Program-made: the position numbers and the translations under genes
DNA from: Adiantum capillus-veneris
Taxonomy: Eukaryota > Streptophyta > Polypodiopsida > Polypodiales > Pteridaceae
Direction of reading: 5' to 3'
Length of the DNA stretch: 64,000 nt
Assembly: GCA_014529385.2 (NCBI GenBank)
Contig: CM043944.1
Span: 69,858,895 to 69,922,894, forward strand
Notes under the pieces: generated by a model
Told to the model about the DNA's origin: nothing
Databases searched by the model: none
The model's input: only the letters and a program-made list of their open reading frames with translations
Shown here: positions 34,046-45,033 of the stretch, piece by piece
Numbering within the stretch: the stretch's first letter is position 1
Layout of the letters: each line of letters starts with the position of its first letter

Positions 34046-35547
34046 CCATAACCAACCTACCTAGTATTTAAACTCTGAACCTATCCAATGGGTGACCATT
34101 TACGTCACTGACTAGATCTCCAGTTTGCATGCTCGCCTCTCATGCTAGATACACACCAAATGAATGTTTGCCCGTCGCTTTCGGGACTTCATGGAGCCTT
34201 ACACACCAAAGAGAACCTATTTTTCAAAAGTAAGTCTATTTCTAGTAGTAGCTCTTAGCCTATTGGTCCGAGAGCTTCATATAGATGCGCTAGCAAGAGC
34301 TCAATTCCCACCCGAGCATGGGCAAGGGGTTGTGGTTGCCCGATATCTTGTCCATTGCCCTTTCTGCACGATGAATGAGCTTATGATAGCTGGCTTCCAC
34401 GTCCTCTAGGTAAGAACAACACTATATCAAACGAGTAATTAATGAGGCTTCAAGATTCAAGCAGGAAGCCCGAATCTTAAGGCCATTGGAGGGTGCATAA
34501 AAAGTTAAAGGCGTGGACTCCCCCTCTCGTGTCCGAGTTTCAAACCCATGGCCTCAGCTTTGAGAGCGCAATGCCTTGGTGTTAACTTAGCCGACGTCAG
34601 TTAACAAGAGATGCTAAAGATGGAAGCCTTATGAATGCACATCAAAGATGAATATGAAGAAACAGTGAAGATTGGAGTTACACACTTTTCACATTTTCCA
34701 AAAATGGCCATATATTGTAATTTCTCGATTTATTTAGCCATTGTGATAATTGTAACGTGTTACGAGCTCAATAAGAGTTCCAAGATGTAAAGCATAGGTC
34801 AGATAGTGTACCTAGGTTGCATATACAATAAGTGTGGAACCTCAAAGGTCTTGGGCGCCGGACATTACACAATTTAGACCTTGGCTAAGGTATAAAAGCC
34901 AACTTTGTAAAGTTTATTATTAAGTTTTGGATAATGAAATACATTGTGAGTTAACGGTGCTCACTTCTCTCCTTCTCGCGCTTCCTAATACCTCCCCGGT
35001 TATCACATTGCAATCGCAGGTAAGAGCTCTACACATTGACGTAAACATTTCATGGTAATCCGTAGCTTTTGGCATCGCCGATATCATAAGTAGGAATTTA
35101 AGCTTCTAAATCAAAAACTAAGTATAGGTGGGGTATTGGGGCATCATTGCTAAGCATTTAGATGCATTCTGGGTCAAAAACGACTAGGTTAAAAATCCAC
35201 TGCTGTCAATAATTGCACCTTTTGCACTTGACCTAAAGTGAGATTTGAGACCATAAGCATGTGTGCTTAGGTCTTATAAACATGTCCTAAAAGTTTCGTA
35301 ATGTTTGGATGTCATTTGATGCTGTAACGGATGTGATTTGTTTGTCGATGAGTGATTGGTTTTTGGTGATTTCAGTCATTTGAGTGTAGCCTGAGTTAGA
35401 TGCGAGTTGTTTTTTGTTTTCCAAGACAACCTCTTGTAGCCTCTATGCACTAGTTGAGTCAGCTTCGTCCCATGGATTGACAATTATATTTGTGGTTCTT
35501 GCTATGTCTACAATAAGATAGGAGTGAGGTTAGACACCCGTCCCACA
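34046..35547 (+). repeat. 5' LTR of the gag-only element
   Basis: Homologous to 38421-39241 plus 44306-45033. A TATA box (TATAAAAG near 34890-34900) follows TTGGCTAAGG. A CAG/GTAAGAG sequence near 35030 could be a splice donor. The end is ...CCCGTCCCACA. The start has no clear TG: homology with the 3' copy begins at CCATAACC. Confidence 0.85.
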
Positions 35548-35549
35548 TT

Positions 35550-35567
35550 TGGCGCTGCTGTCGGGGA
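35550..35567 (+). other. Primer-binding site, Tat/Athila type
   Basis: TGGCGCTGCTGTCGGGGA lies two bases after the LTR end. It closely resembles the TGGCGCCGTTGCCGGGGA-like PBS typical of plant Tat and Athila elements (differences at a few positions). Confidence 0.75.
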
Positions 35568-37711
35568 CGAATGTACCTAAACTAGGGAAAACACGAGCGT
35601 CTTGTGTTGTCCATTAACTTCCTCTAGGTTCACATAGAGTTAAACTTTCTCTTTAAAACCGCATAGCTTAAGAGTGTCGTCTTTTGTTGTGTAGAGGTAG
35701 CTTGGAAGTAGGTTGTACTTGCTAAGTACCTTTTAGGATTGTAGGACTGTAGGATTAGAGTAGGATTTTGAGAATGATTGATGGACGAAACAAGTCTTAA
35801 GCTCAAGGCTCAAAAAACCATAAAAATTAAGAAAACGAGTGTTTGTGGACACTTTCTACAACCCCATTGCAGTAGAACTTAGGAGTAGGGTAAGCAGAAT
35901 CCGAGGTGAGATCTCAAATCATTGCTCACTTCAAAGGAATCATTTGTGAGTTGTTTATGTGAAGTTGCAGAATTTCAGGTCTATGGCTTTAAACAGCACC
36001 AAAAGACTGTCAACCACTAAACCGGCTGAAGATTATGCTCATAAAAGTTGTATGAACCACCGGGTAAGCTTAAGGATGCATTTGAGGTAAATTTTCAAGA
36101 GTTTGCAAAAACTTACATTATTTACTTTTTCTTGAGATTTTTGACCAAATTAAGTTTTGACTTGACTCAAAGGCTTAAAACAGGTCATAAAAAGACTATC
36201 CAGTGAAAAATTTGCAAAAAGTGTTCATTTTAGGTCAAATGTAAATAATCGCATTTTTTGCATTTGGCACAAAATGGATCACGGTTGATACCACGGACTC
36301 TATGCATGTGTACAAACAACTTTTGTAAAGGCCCATAGAATTTGGATCACCAAACTGACCAAAAACTGAGTAAAAACTAATTCGATACTGACTTTTGAGA
36401 ACTTGAGTGTAAATTGGGAAAATTTTGTTTAGACTCAATGAAACTTGATTCATGGGCTTATATTGATGTGATAAACATGTGTATATGCTCTGTTGACCAA
36501 AAAGATGTAAAAATTTACCAAAAGTAAATAATCGTGATTATTTACATCTACCCCATTTTTCAACATTTTTTACCAGGTCAGCATACCACTAGCTTTAGCA
36601 TGTTATAATAAGTCCACAAACCAAATTTGGTAAGATTTGCATCATTGGATTGAAAATTGTGGCCAAATTTGCAAAGTAAGTCTGCAGATACAAAACTGAT
36701 GACCATTTGAACAAAAATTGTCCAAACTTGATGAAACTTGGCTAGGAAGCTTAAGTTGAGATACTTAATAGATCTGTGTCAAGATTGGAATAAAAACTTG
36801 CAAAAAATTAGCTGGAGTAAATAATCGCAATTATTTACATCTGCTACAAAAATTGATAATCTTGCACATTTGAGTATACCACAAGGTCAAGCATATCACT
36901 TAGACCACACAAATCAATTTTGGTGAAATTTGGATCACAAAAGTGAGGTTTAAGCCAGATTCTTGAAAACTGAGTCTGCGGACACGAAACAGTTGATAAC
37001 TTAAACAAATTTTGTCCAAACTTAGTGAAACTTGTCTAGAGACCTTAACAAGTTGTATACTTGGCAAATCAAGCCAAAAAGTACAAAAAACTGAGAAAAG
37101 TAAATAATCGCGATTATTTACTACTGCTACACAGAGACACCAGTTTTGACTTTTGAACTTGTACAGTGTTAGACCAACATAATACAAGGCCACCATGCAA
37201 TTTTGGGTTCAATCGGATCCAAACTAGTACATGTTCACTCAGTTTCCAGGTTGCAGATTAGTCCTTTGACTTTTTGCAAAAGTGGAATCTGAAAGTCTCG
37301 ACTGCTGACTCACTTAGCTTGATCTGGAGTGATACACATAGACCAGTCACAATAGCTAGCAAGAATTGTACAGTCTTTGTGAAAGAATAGTTAAATTGAT
37401 CAAAATTGATACAAGAACCAAGTTGCAGGCAAAGAATTGGGAGCTTGACAAGAGTTGAATTCAAGTCAAGTGGAAAAACGGATAACAGTCTAATCTGCCA
37501 GTTAGGTTATTCAAGGCCCAAATTTTCATTGTTTCAAATTTGCAATCAATTCTGACACATTCAAGCTAGAGTTAGTCAACTCTTGGACTCTAAAGAGTGT
37601 GAACTGCAAAAATTACTTTGGCCCAAGTAGTTTTGTCAAGCCGAAGCAAGATAAAATTGACCGGGTAACATCAAAATCTGCTAAAGGACATCTTTACAAA
37701 TTAAGCACAGC
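35568..37711 (+). repeat. Leader with four ~285-bp repeats bearing a 20-bp palindrome
   Basis: TAAATAATCGCGATTATTTA at 37101-37120 is a perfect 20-bp palindrome. Variants lie at 36818-36837 (CGCA centre), 36525-36544 (CGTG centre) and 36242-36261 (right half decayed), spaced 283, 293 and 283 bp. Each sits in a similar context: TTCACCAAATTTG/CAAATTTTGG-type text, 'CCAAACTTGATGAAACTTG', then the palindrome. The bases between 35568 and 36085 are not repeated. The same array, inverted, is in 27665-28538. No ORF. Confidence 0.9.
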
Positions 37712-38272
37712 ATGGACTCAAGTCAAGCCAAGAGTTCAAATGCACAAGAATCAAAGCTAACCAGTAGCAGTGGCAACATAGGTACAACTGCAACAAAGAA
37801 AATTTTACAGTTGTATGGCTACATTGGAGATAAGGTTTTGTATACAAATCCGGAAGGCCTTAGGTATCTTATGAGTGGCAAAAGCAGCACGGGAGCCACG
37901 ATCCTATTGATCAAAGTAAATCCAGATTCAGAGAACTCCCAGATGTTCACAGACTTCAGTGGAGCCAAGTATTGCAAGCTCAAAAATGAAGGGCAGATAG
38001 AAGTGCAAAAGATTGATCCATGTGATTATTCAACAACCTACACAAGCCAGCAAAGCATCCATTTAATGCATATGCAATCAGGGTCATTGTACATGGATTG
38101 CACTGGTCATATCTATTGTCAAGAGCCAGAATTGCAAGATCCAACAGATCATCCAATTGAAGCCAATCTAATTGGAGAACCGAGCCAAAGACAGTACAGA
38201 GGTCAAGACGGAGTAGTCTACAGCTTGATGCTCAATGTTTTAAAAAAAATGTCGACAATTTGGCAAGCATAG
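37712..38272 (+). CDS. gag: Gag-like protein with repeated YxDxxGxxY motif
   Basis: 186 residues with no domain I can name. The N-terminus is Ser/Thr-rich (residues 1-28). Four copies of an aromatic-x-[D/N/G]-x-x-G-x-x-Y motif follow at residues 44-52 (YTNPEGLRY), 79-87 (FTDFSGAKY), 127-135 (YMDCTGHIY) and 162-170 (YRGQDGVVY), spaced 35, 48 and 35. I infer a small repeated beta-type fold. The position directly after a retroelement leader, and a zinc knuckle in another frame just downstream (38329-38410), point to gag. The minus-strand relative at 27168 has two matching motifs. The ORF ends with TAG just before the knuckle; the two may once have been one frame. Confidence 0.6.
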   Translation: MDSSQAKSSNAQESKLTSSSGNIGTTATKKILQLYGYIGDKVLYTNPEGLRYLMSGKSSTGATILLIKVNPDSENSQMFTDFSGAKYCKLKNEGQIEVQKIDPCDYSTTYTSQQSIHLMHMQSGSLYMDCTGHIYCQEPELQDPTDHPIEANLIGEPSQRQYRGQDGVVYSLMLNVLKKMSTIWQA

Positions 38273-38316
38273 AAACAGAAACTTCTCAGCATGAGCTTGA
38301 CATGACACAACCAAAT

Positions 38317-38420
38317 GAAATACCTACCAGTCATGGCGTATTGCTCAGATTGTGGACAAAAAGGTGGACATTTTTCTGAAGATTGTCCAAGAAATCTATA
38401 CAACAAGGACACATCAACCG
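38317..38420 (+). pseudogene. gag: Gag zinc-knuckle remnant
   Basis: Reads MKYLPVMAYCSDCGQKGGHFSEDCPRN in short: C-X2-C-X5-H-X4-C, one residue longer than the normal knuckle because of an extra Gly. The reading then runs into the 3' LTR. Its frame differs from the gag ORF that ends at 38272, so an indel separates them. Confidence 0.7.
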
Positions 38421-39241
38421 CCATAACCAGCCTGCCTAGTATTTACACTCTGAACCTAGCCAATGGGTGACCATTTACGTCACTGACTACATCTCTAGTT
38501 TGCATGCTCGTCTCTCATTCTAGATACACACCAAATGAATGTTTGCCCGTCGCTTTGGGGACTACGGGGAGGCATTACACACCAAAGAGAACTTATTTTT
38601 CAAAAGTAAGTCTATTTTTAGCAGTACCTCTTAGCCTATTGGTCCGACAGCTTCGTATAGATGCGATAGCAAGAGCTCAATTCCCACCTGAGCATGGGCA
38701 AGGGGTTGTGGTTGCCCGATATCTTGTCCATTGCCCTTTCTGCACACTGAATAAGCTTATGATAGCTGGCTTCCACGTCTTCATGGTGGGGGTTGGGTAA
38801 GACACAACACTATATCACACGGGTAATTAATGAGGCTTCAAGAATCGGGCGGGAAGCCCGAATCTTAAGGCCATTGGTGGGTGCATAAAAAGTCAAAGAC
38901 GTGGACTCCCCCCCTCGCGGCCGAGTTTCAAACCCATGGGCTCATCTTTGAGAGCGCAATGCCTTGGTGTTAACAGAGCCGACGTCAATTAACAGGAGCT
39001 GCTAAAGATTGAAGCCTTATGAATGCACATCAAAGATGAATATGAAGAAGCAGTGAAGATTGGAGTTACACACTTTTTACATTTTTCAAAATGGCCATGT
39101 ATTGTAATTTCCCAATTTATTTAGCCAATGTGATAATTGTAACGTGTTACGTGCTCAATCAGAGTTCCAAGATGTAAAGCATAGGTCAGTTAGTACCTAG
39201 GTTGCAGATACAATAAGTGTGGAGCCTCAAAGGTCTTGGGC
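38421..39241 (+). repeat. 3' LTR of the gag-only element, left part
   Basis: Matches 34046-34860. It is interrupted by the copia element after ...AAAGGTCTTGGGC. Confidence 0.88.
39237..39241. repeat. Target-site duplication TGGGC (left)
   Basis: TGGGC directly before the copia LTR. The same five bases follow the other LTR at 44301-44305. Confidence 0.92.
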
Positions 39242-39468
39242 TGTTGGAATTAGGGTTCCAGAGAAACGCACACAGCTTGGAGAAGACGAAGGAAGCTCAA
39301 GGCGCACAATAGAGAGTGTGTTACTTAGTGTGCAATGGAAAGATAGATAGCCCTAGAGTGATGGGCATATATACAATGCTTGGGGGGAAAAACCTCCTAA
39401 AGAGGGAAAAAATGCCCCGGCGGTCCTAGTGTGTTCACACGCATCACTACCACATGTATATGGTAACA
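39242..39468 (-). repeat. Copia 3' LTR
   Basis: 227 bp, TG...CA. The purine tract on the minus strand (AGGGGGGATT, complement of 39469-39478) adjoins it. Confidence 0.95.
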
Positions 39469-39478
39469 AATCCCCCCT

Positions 39479-41207
39479 AGAGTGATGCGGTAAAAACGAG
39501 AGCTGGCACATGAGTAAAGGGAAGTGCCATGCCCTGAGGACATGATCAGTCCACAAAGCCGGGGCAAGCCCAAAGCTTTGCGGAAAGCTTCAAGCTTCTC
39601 ACGAGACAATGCCTTTGTGAAAAGATCTGCAAGGTTGTCTTGTGTTGGCACATAAGCCAAGCTAATCTCTCCTATTGAGAGCTTCTCCCTGACATAGTGG
39701 TAATGCACCGCAATGTGCTTTGTGAGAGCATGAAAAACTGGGTTCCTCGCAACTACCAATGCACTCTGACTGTCACTGTAGATAGTGTTGGCAGTGTCTT
39801 GTCCAACACCCAAATCAGCCATAAGGCGTCTGAACCATACACACTCAATCGTAGCTGTGAAGACTGCCCTGTACTCAGCCTCACAGCTCGAAGTGGTCAC
39901 AGTAGGTTGCTTCTTGCTCAACCATGATATACATGAACTGCCAAGCATGAAACAAAACCTACTTGTGGACACTCGCGTGTCAAAACAACCAACCCAATCT
40001 GAGTCCGAAAAATCATGTAAGTCTAGCGGCAATGATCCCCCCTTGGGATAAAACAAGACAAGATGTAAAGTGCCACTAAGGTAGCGGAAAATCCTCTTGA
40101 CAGCCTGCCAATGCTTAGACCCTGGGCTATGCATAAATCTACTGACTTGTGAGACTGCAAAGTGAATATCCGTCCTCGTGTTGCATACATAAATGAGGCA
40201 GCCAACAGCAGTTTGATAAAGAGTGACATCAGCAGGATCGCCAGCATCATGTAGACTAAACTTCAAACCTGTTTCCATGGGAGTGGCAATAGGTTTGCAA
40301 TCCTCAAGTCCAAACTTACATAGCAATGTCTCTATGTAACTTTTTTGGCACAAGGCAATACCACCATCACACTCCTTAAACTGTATGCCCAAATAATGAT
40401 GCAACAACCCCAAATCTTTCATCTTGAAAGTAGCATTCAAATCAGCCTTAAATTCAGCAATATGTTTCTCATCTGGTCCAGTGATCAACAAATCATCTAC
40501 ATAAAGAACCACAATGAGAAGTACAACACCCTCACACTTTACGTACAATGTGCTTTCTATTGGATTGTTACGAAAACCTCGTTTGACCAAATGAGTGCCA
40601 GCTTTCTCATACTAAGCACGAGGAGATTGCTTCAACCCATACAAAGCCTTCTTACATCTTCACACTTTGTCCTCTTGTCCTTTTATGACAAAACCGAGAG
40701 GCTGTGTTACATAAACTTCCTCAAATATGTCACCAATCAAGAAAGCAATAACAATGTCTGATTGATGTACATCCCAACCAAAATGATCTGCCAATGCACA
40801 TAGAAAACGCATAGTAGTCATACGACTTCATAATATATGCCCTTTTGCTGTGCATAACCCTTTGCAACAAGCTGAGCCTTATGGCGATCGATCTCACCAT
40901 CCGACTTGTGTTTCAACTTGTAAACCCACTTCGTATCAATGGCCTTTTTTCCAGGAGTCGAATCACATAAAGTCCATGTGTCATTTTCTATAAGTGTATC
41001 ATATTCTGATTGCATGGCAGCCATCCAATTTTTTGAATTTTGTGCTTCATCAAAAGACAGAGGCTCCTCAACATCATGTAAGCTAGACATAGCCAAAGCA
41101 TAACAATCTGATGCATAAGATGCATGGCGAGAGCCTGAACGAGTACGACTAGACAAAGGTGCATCCAGTTTACTGTCACGCAAAGTGTGCACCAGCCATT
41201 TTGGCAT
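39479..41207 (-). pseudogene. pol: Copia reverse transcriptase and RNase H
   Basis: RT begins near 41090 (NWMAAMQSEYDTLIENDTWTL, KWVYKLKHKSDGEI, LVAKGYAQQKGIYYEVV). It is broken by frameshifts between 40590 and 40818. It resumes at 40590 with VVLYVDDLLITGPD, the catalytic YVDD. RNase H follows: FSDSDWVGCFDTR, TSSCEAEYRAV, YSDSQSALVVA and the tail VREKLSIGEISLAYVPTQDNLADLFTKAL. Thumb and RNase H are uninterrupted from 40590 to 39480. The open frame continues past the true end into the LTR, which is accidental. Confidence 0.9.
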
Positions 41208-42692
41208 ACCTCTAGCCTGCTCATTTTCAACCCTTTCTCATCAAGTACATCATGTACATCTGCATCAGTAATAGGTTGATCTGTAACATTTTCAGAAACC
41301 CCCATAGGCTGTACATTTGCCTCATTGGAACTTACATTCGTATTTCCACCATTGAAAAGAGGCAACAAAGTGTCATAAATGTCTTGTGAGCTTACATTAC
41401 TATCTCTAGTACATGACAGCAAGGGCTGAACAGAATCTTCCACAAACACTACATCCCGTGAAACCAAAATACGTTTTGTTTGCGGATGATACAACCAGTA
41501 ACCTTTGCTTTCAGCACTATAACAAAAAAAAATACATTTGACAGCCTTATCATCCAATTTTTTGTGTTGTGTTTGTTGCACCAAAGCATATGCCAAACAG
41601 CCAAAAACACGCATGTGCTCAATAGAAGGCTTTCTATCATGCCATGCTTCATATGGAGTAATAGACTGCAAAGCTTTCGTAGGACACCTATTTAGTACAT
41701 AAGTGGCACACATGATGGCCTCAAACCAAAAGAATGCGGCAAAGCTTGACTTTTGACCATACATCGTGTCATTTCCGTAAGTGACGTGTTTTTCCTCTCA
41801 GCAACACCATTTTGTTGAGGTGTATAAGGCACTGTACATTGGTGTTTTCTCCCACGACTAGCTAGAAATGCATTAAATTCATGAGACATATACTCCCCCC
41901 CCCCCTCTCGACATTTTCAGCCATAGCCAGAAATTGTTTGAAGCACAGAAAAACTTTGGACTTCGCTTTAAGCGGAAATACCCATGCATGCCTGGAGTAA
42001 TCATCAATGAAAGTCATGAAGTACAGGTAATTGCCCAAGGACGGAGTTTGCATGGGCCCACAAACATCACTATGCACAAGCTGCAACCTGCATGTGGCCC
42101 TAATTGAACCATCCTTTGGAAACTTAGAACGCTGCATTTTACCCAGAATACAGCCTTCACAAACATGTTTGACAGGTGCTTCAAGAGGCGGAAAAGAAGA
42201 AACCATATCAGATTTCTGCAAACACAGCAAACTGGTAAAATTCAGATGACCAAAACGTGCATGCCAAAGTTTTGCATCTGAAATAGCCTTTGAATCTGCA
42301 ACAGCATTTGCAAAATTTTGTCCACACTTGTCATACAAAGTGAGCTTATACAGCCAGATGCAACAATTTCTTCACCAAAACTGAGATCATGAACTGTACA
42401 TCTATCATCCACAAATTTGACTACAAGTCCAAGTCTAGCAAGTGCGAATACAGACAAGAGATTCTTCTTGATCCTAGGTACATAAAGTGCATCAACAAGT
42501 GTGAAGGAACTGCCATTTGCAATAGTAAGCACAATAGTTGCCAACCAGATAAGAGGCATTTTTGGCACAAGTGACTGAATTCCCATGAGTGACAGACTCG
42601 AGAGAGGTGAACAATTCACGATGTGAGGTAATGTGCTTTGTCGCACCACTGTCGAAATACCACACATGTGAATCTGTGCAACTGACAAGCAT
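40988..42692 (-). pseudogene. pol: Copia protease and integrase
   Basis: Protease active site WYFDSGATKHITS is at about 42620-42660. A frameshift near 42570 follows, then DALYVPRIKKNLLSV (42440-42485), the usual protease end. Another shift leads to the integrase frame 42338-41862: HHCC finger (WHARFGHLNF ... CEGCILGKM), HSDVCGPM (first Asp) and FIDDYSRHAWVF. A C10 tract at about 41897-41906 has shifted the frame. The region resumes with YTPQQNGVAERKN (Glu of the catalytic triad, about 41820) and, after one more shift at about 41760, FEAIMCATYVLNRCPTKAL and the C-terminal part ending near 41230. Confidence 0.9.
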
Positions 42693-42721
42693 GCATCATG
42701 GACATCAGGATTGTAAGTGCA

Positions 42722-43728
42722 CTATGCGCTAAAAGCCCATTCTGCATCAACATCAACATTACAGTCTCCTTTTACAGAAGACTCAACAATGGCTGCATTT
42801 GTAGTGGAACCAGCATTTGTAGTGGAACCGCCCTCTTTCTTCTTAGCCTCTTTTGCCTTCAACTTAGGACACTGCTTGATCAAGTGATCATTAGCTTTAC
42901 AATAATGGGAACGCATCTTCTTTTTGCCCTTATCACCAGACGAAGTGCTGCCAGCAGAAGCATTGGGAACAAAAGTTTTGCCACTCGCAGTAGAACCATA
43001 AGAAGTGGTTGCATTGCTGTTACCACCCTTTCTCTGAGAAGCAATAAAAGCCTGTTCCTGTTTTTTCTAGAAAGTGACTCTTGCAATAGCAATGTGCATA
43101 ATGCATCAAACTTGACAACTTCAGGATTTCCTTGGGTCATAAGTCTCTAAGTACTAGCAAAAGTCTAGTAAGAATCTGGTAAGGCATCAAGAACAGTCTG
43201 CACAATGGAACTGTCTGAAATGACTTCACCTGCAGAAATAAGTTGCTCATTAATATCCTTGACCCTAGCAAGGAAAGTGTCCATATCATCTTTCTCATGC
43301 ATAATCTTCGACTCCAGCTCTTTACGCAGCAAAGCAATTTTAGCCTCATTGCGGCTTGCATAAAGACCTGCTAGAATATCCCAAGACTGTTTTGCAGATT
43401 TTGCTGAACGGATGTGAGGAACAATGGTGCGCTTCACAGACAACGCAATTAATGCATGAGCATGCGCATCCTTTACATCCCAACGAGCTTGTTCTATCGT
43501 AGGAAAAACAACTCTAATAGCAGCAATCTTTACAGCAAGACCTGCAACATCCTCAACATCGCCTACATCCTCAGAACCAGAACGTACATCAATGCCCTGC
43601 ACAATATTCCAGACGCCCTTTGACACAAGAACGTGTTGCATCATATAAGCCCACATAGGGTAATTATCCCCATCCAACCTGTCCTCAGCAGCAAACATCT
43701 TGAAGACATCTATGTTGTTGTCAGCCAT
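42722..43728 (-). pseudogene. gag: Copia gag
   Basis: Start ATG 43728 (MADNNIDVFKMFAAEDRLDGDNYPMWAYMM), the usual copia gag opening. The frame is cut by TAG at 43165 and again at 43147 (the second replaces the Trp seen in the relative at 56.5 kb). A frameshift near 43068 follows, and the zinc knuckle is in another frame at 42722-42916. There the first Cys is Ser (MRSHYCKANDHLIKQC), while the relative at 56.28 kb keeps Cys. So RNA binding by this gag would be damaged. Confidence 0.9.
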
Positions 43729-44074
43729 GGTAAATGTTGCACCTGATGTGAAAACTGCCCAAAAATAGGAGAAACGGAGCGGGAACAACACGTGCTATAT
43801 AGCAAAAACCGTAGAAGACTGTAAGGCACCTGCTATGTAGAAATCGGCACTGACAAAAAATCTACACAAAATGACAAAATTGCATGTGCTGACCTGCTTG
43901 TAGTGGAAAGGGAGGCCGAAATGAACCCGAATCAAAAATCTGAGCAAACTGAGCTCTACGAGCCCGCCCAAATTATTTGTCAACCTACGAATGCTCGCCA
44001 AAACTCACTGTAATCGGAGAAAGTGAGCAGGCGTGTGCTAGAGCAGCTGGCGACTAAGCCCCGGAGGACCAATT

Positions 44075-44300
44075 GTTGGAATTAGGGTTGCAGAGAAATT
44101 CACACAGCTTGGAGAAGACGAAGGAAGCTCAAGGCACACAATCGAGAGTGTGTTACTTATTGTGCAATGGAAAGATAGATAACCCTAGAGTGATGGGCGT
44201 ATATACAATGTTCGGGGGAAAAAACCTCCTAAAGAGGGAAAAAATGCCCCGGCGGTCCTAGTGTGTTCACACACATCACTACCACATGTATATGGTAACA
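44075..44300 (-). repeat. Copia 5' LTR
   Basis: 226 bp, TG...CA, followed on the plus strand by the duplicated TGGGC (44301-44305). Confidence 0.95.
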
Positions 44301-44305
44301 TGGGC

Positions 44306-45033
44306 GTGGGACATTACACATTTTAGACCTTGGCTAAATTATAAAAGCCAACTTTGTAAAGTTTATTATTAAGTTTTGGATAACGAAATATAGCGTGAGC
44401 TAACGATGCTTACTTCTCTCCTTCTCGTGCTTCCTACTCCCTCCCCGATTGTCACATTGCAGTCGCGTCTGTTGCGTTGCAACCGTAGGTAAGATCTCTA
44501 TGCATTAACGTAAACATTTCATGCTAATCCGTAGCTTTTGGCGTCGCCAACCCGCGGCCTAATTTCATCATAAGTAGAAATTTAAGCTTCTAAATCAAAA
44601 ACTAAGTACAGGCGGGGTATTGGGGCATCATTGCTAAGCATTTAGATGCATTCTGGGTCGAAAATGAGTAGGTCAAAAATCCACTGTTGCTAATAATCGC
44701 GATTTTTGCACTTGACCTAAATTGAGATTTGAGACCATAAGCATGTGGGCTTAGGTCTTATAAACATGTCCTAGAAGTTTCGTAACGTTTGGATGTTATT
44801 TGATGCTGTAACGGATCTGATTTGTTTGCCGATGAGCGATTGGCTTTTGGTTATTTCAGTCATTTGAGTGTAGCCTGAGTTAGATGCGAGTTGTTTGTTG
44901 TTTTCCAAGCGATTGACAACCTCTTGTAGCCTGTATGCACCGAGTCATCTTCGTCCCATGGATTGACAATTATATTCGTGGTTCTCTCTATGTCTACAAT
45001 AAGATAGGAGTGAGGTTAGACACCCATCCCACA
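44306..45033 (+). repeat. 3' LTR of the gag-only element, right part
   Basis: Continues the host LTR after the copia insertion and matches about 34870-35547, including the TATA-like segment and the end ...CCCATCCCACA. Confidence 0.88.

Larger units (their letters stand above)
39242..44300 (-). mobile_element. Ty1/copia LTR retrotransposon, full length but inactivated
   Basis: 5,059 bp with 227- and 226-bp LTRs that begin TGTTGGAATTAG and end ATATGGTAACA. The 5-bp target duplication is TGGGC, and removing the element restores the host LTR sequence. Gag, protease, integrase, RT and RNase H come in copia order on the minus strand. The two LTRs differ at about 12 positions by eye, so the insertion is not recent. 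The PBS is missing (see findings) and the reading frame is broken at several places. Confidence 0.95.
34046..45033 (+). mobile_element. Gag-only Tat/Athila-like LTR retrotransposon with nested copia
   Basis: 1.5-kb LTRs (34046-35547 and 38421-45033, the latter split by a copia element) flank a 2.9-kb interior. The interior has a Tat/Athila-like PBS, a long leader with four palindrome-bearing repeats and a gag-like ORF with a zinc knuckle. No protease, RT or integrase is present, so the element must rely on a partner. A relative lies inverted at 27168-28912. The outer target duplication was not found. Confidence 0.82.

Noticed and set aside
34510-34560. B-box-like GAGTTTCAAACCCATGG in the gag-only LTR
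   Set aside because: No A box at suitable distance and it lies inside an LTR; not a tRNA or SINE.
38504-38800. 98-codon ORF in the 3' LTR (and 34164-34409 in the 5' LTR)
   Set aside because: Present in both LTRs only because the LTRs are homologous; composition is not protein-like and the frame differs in its ends.
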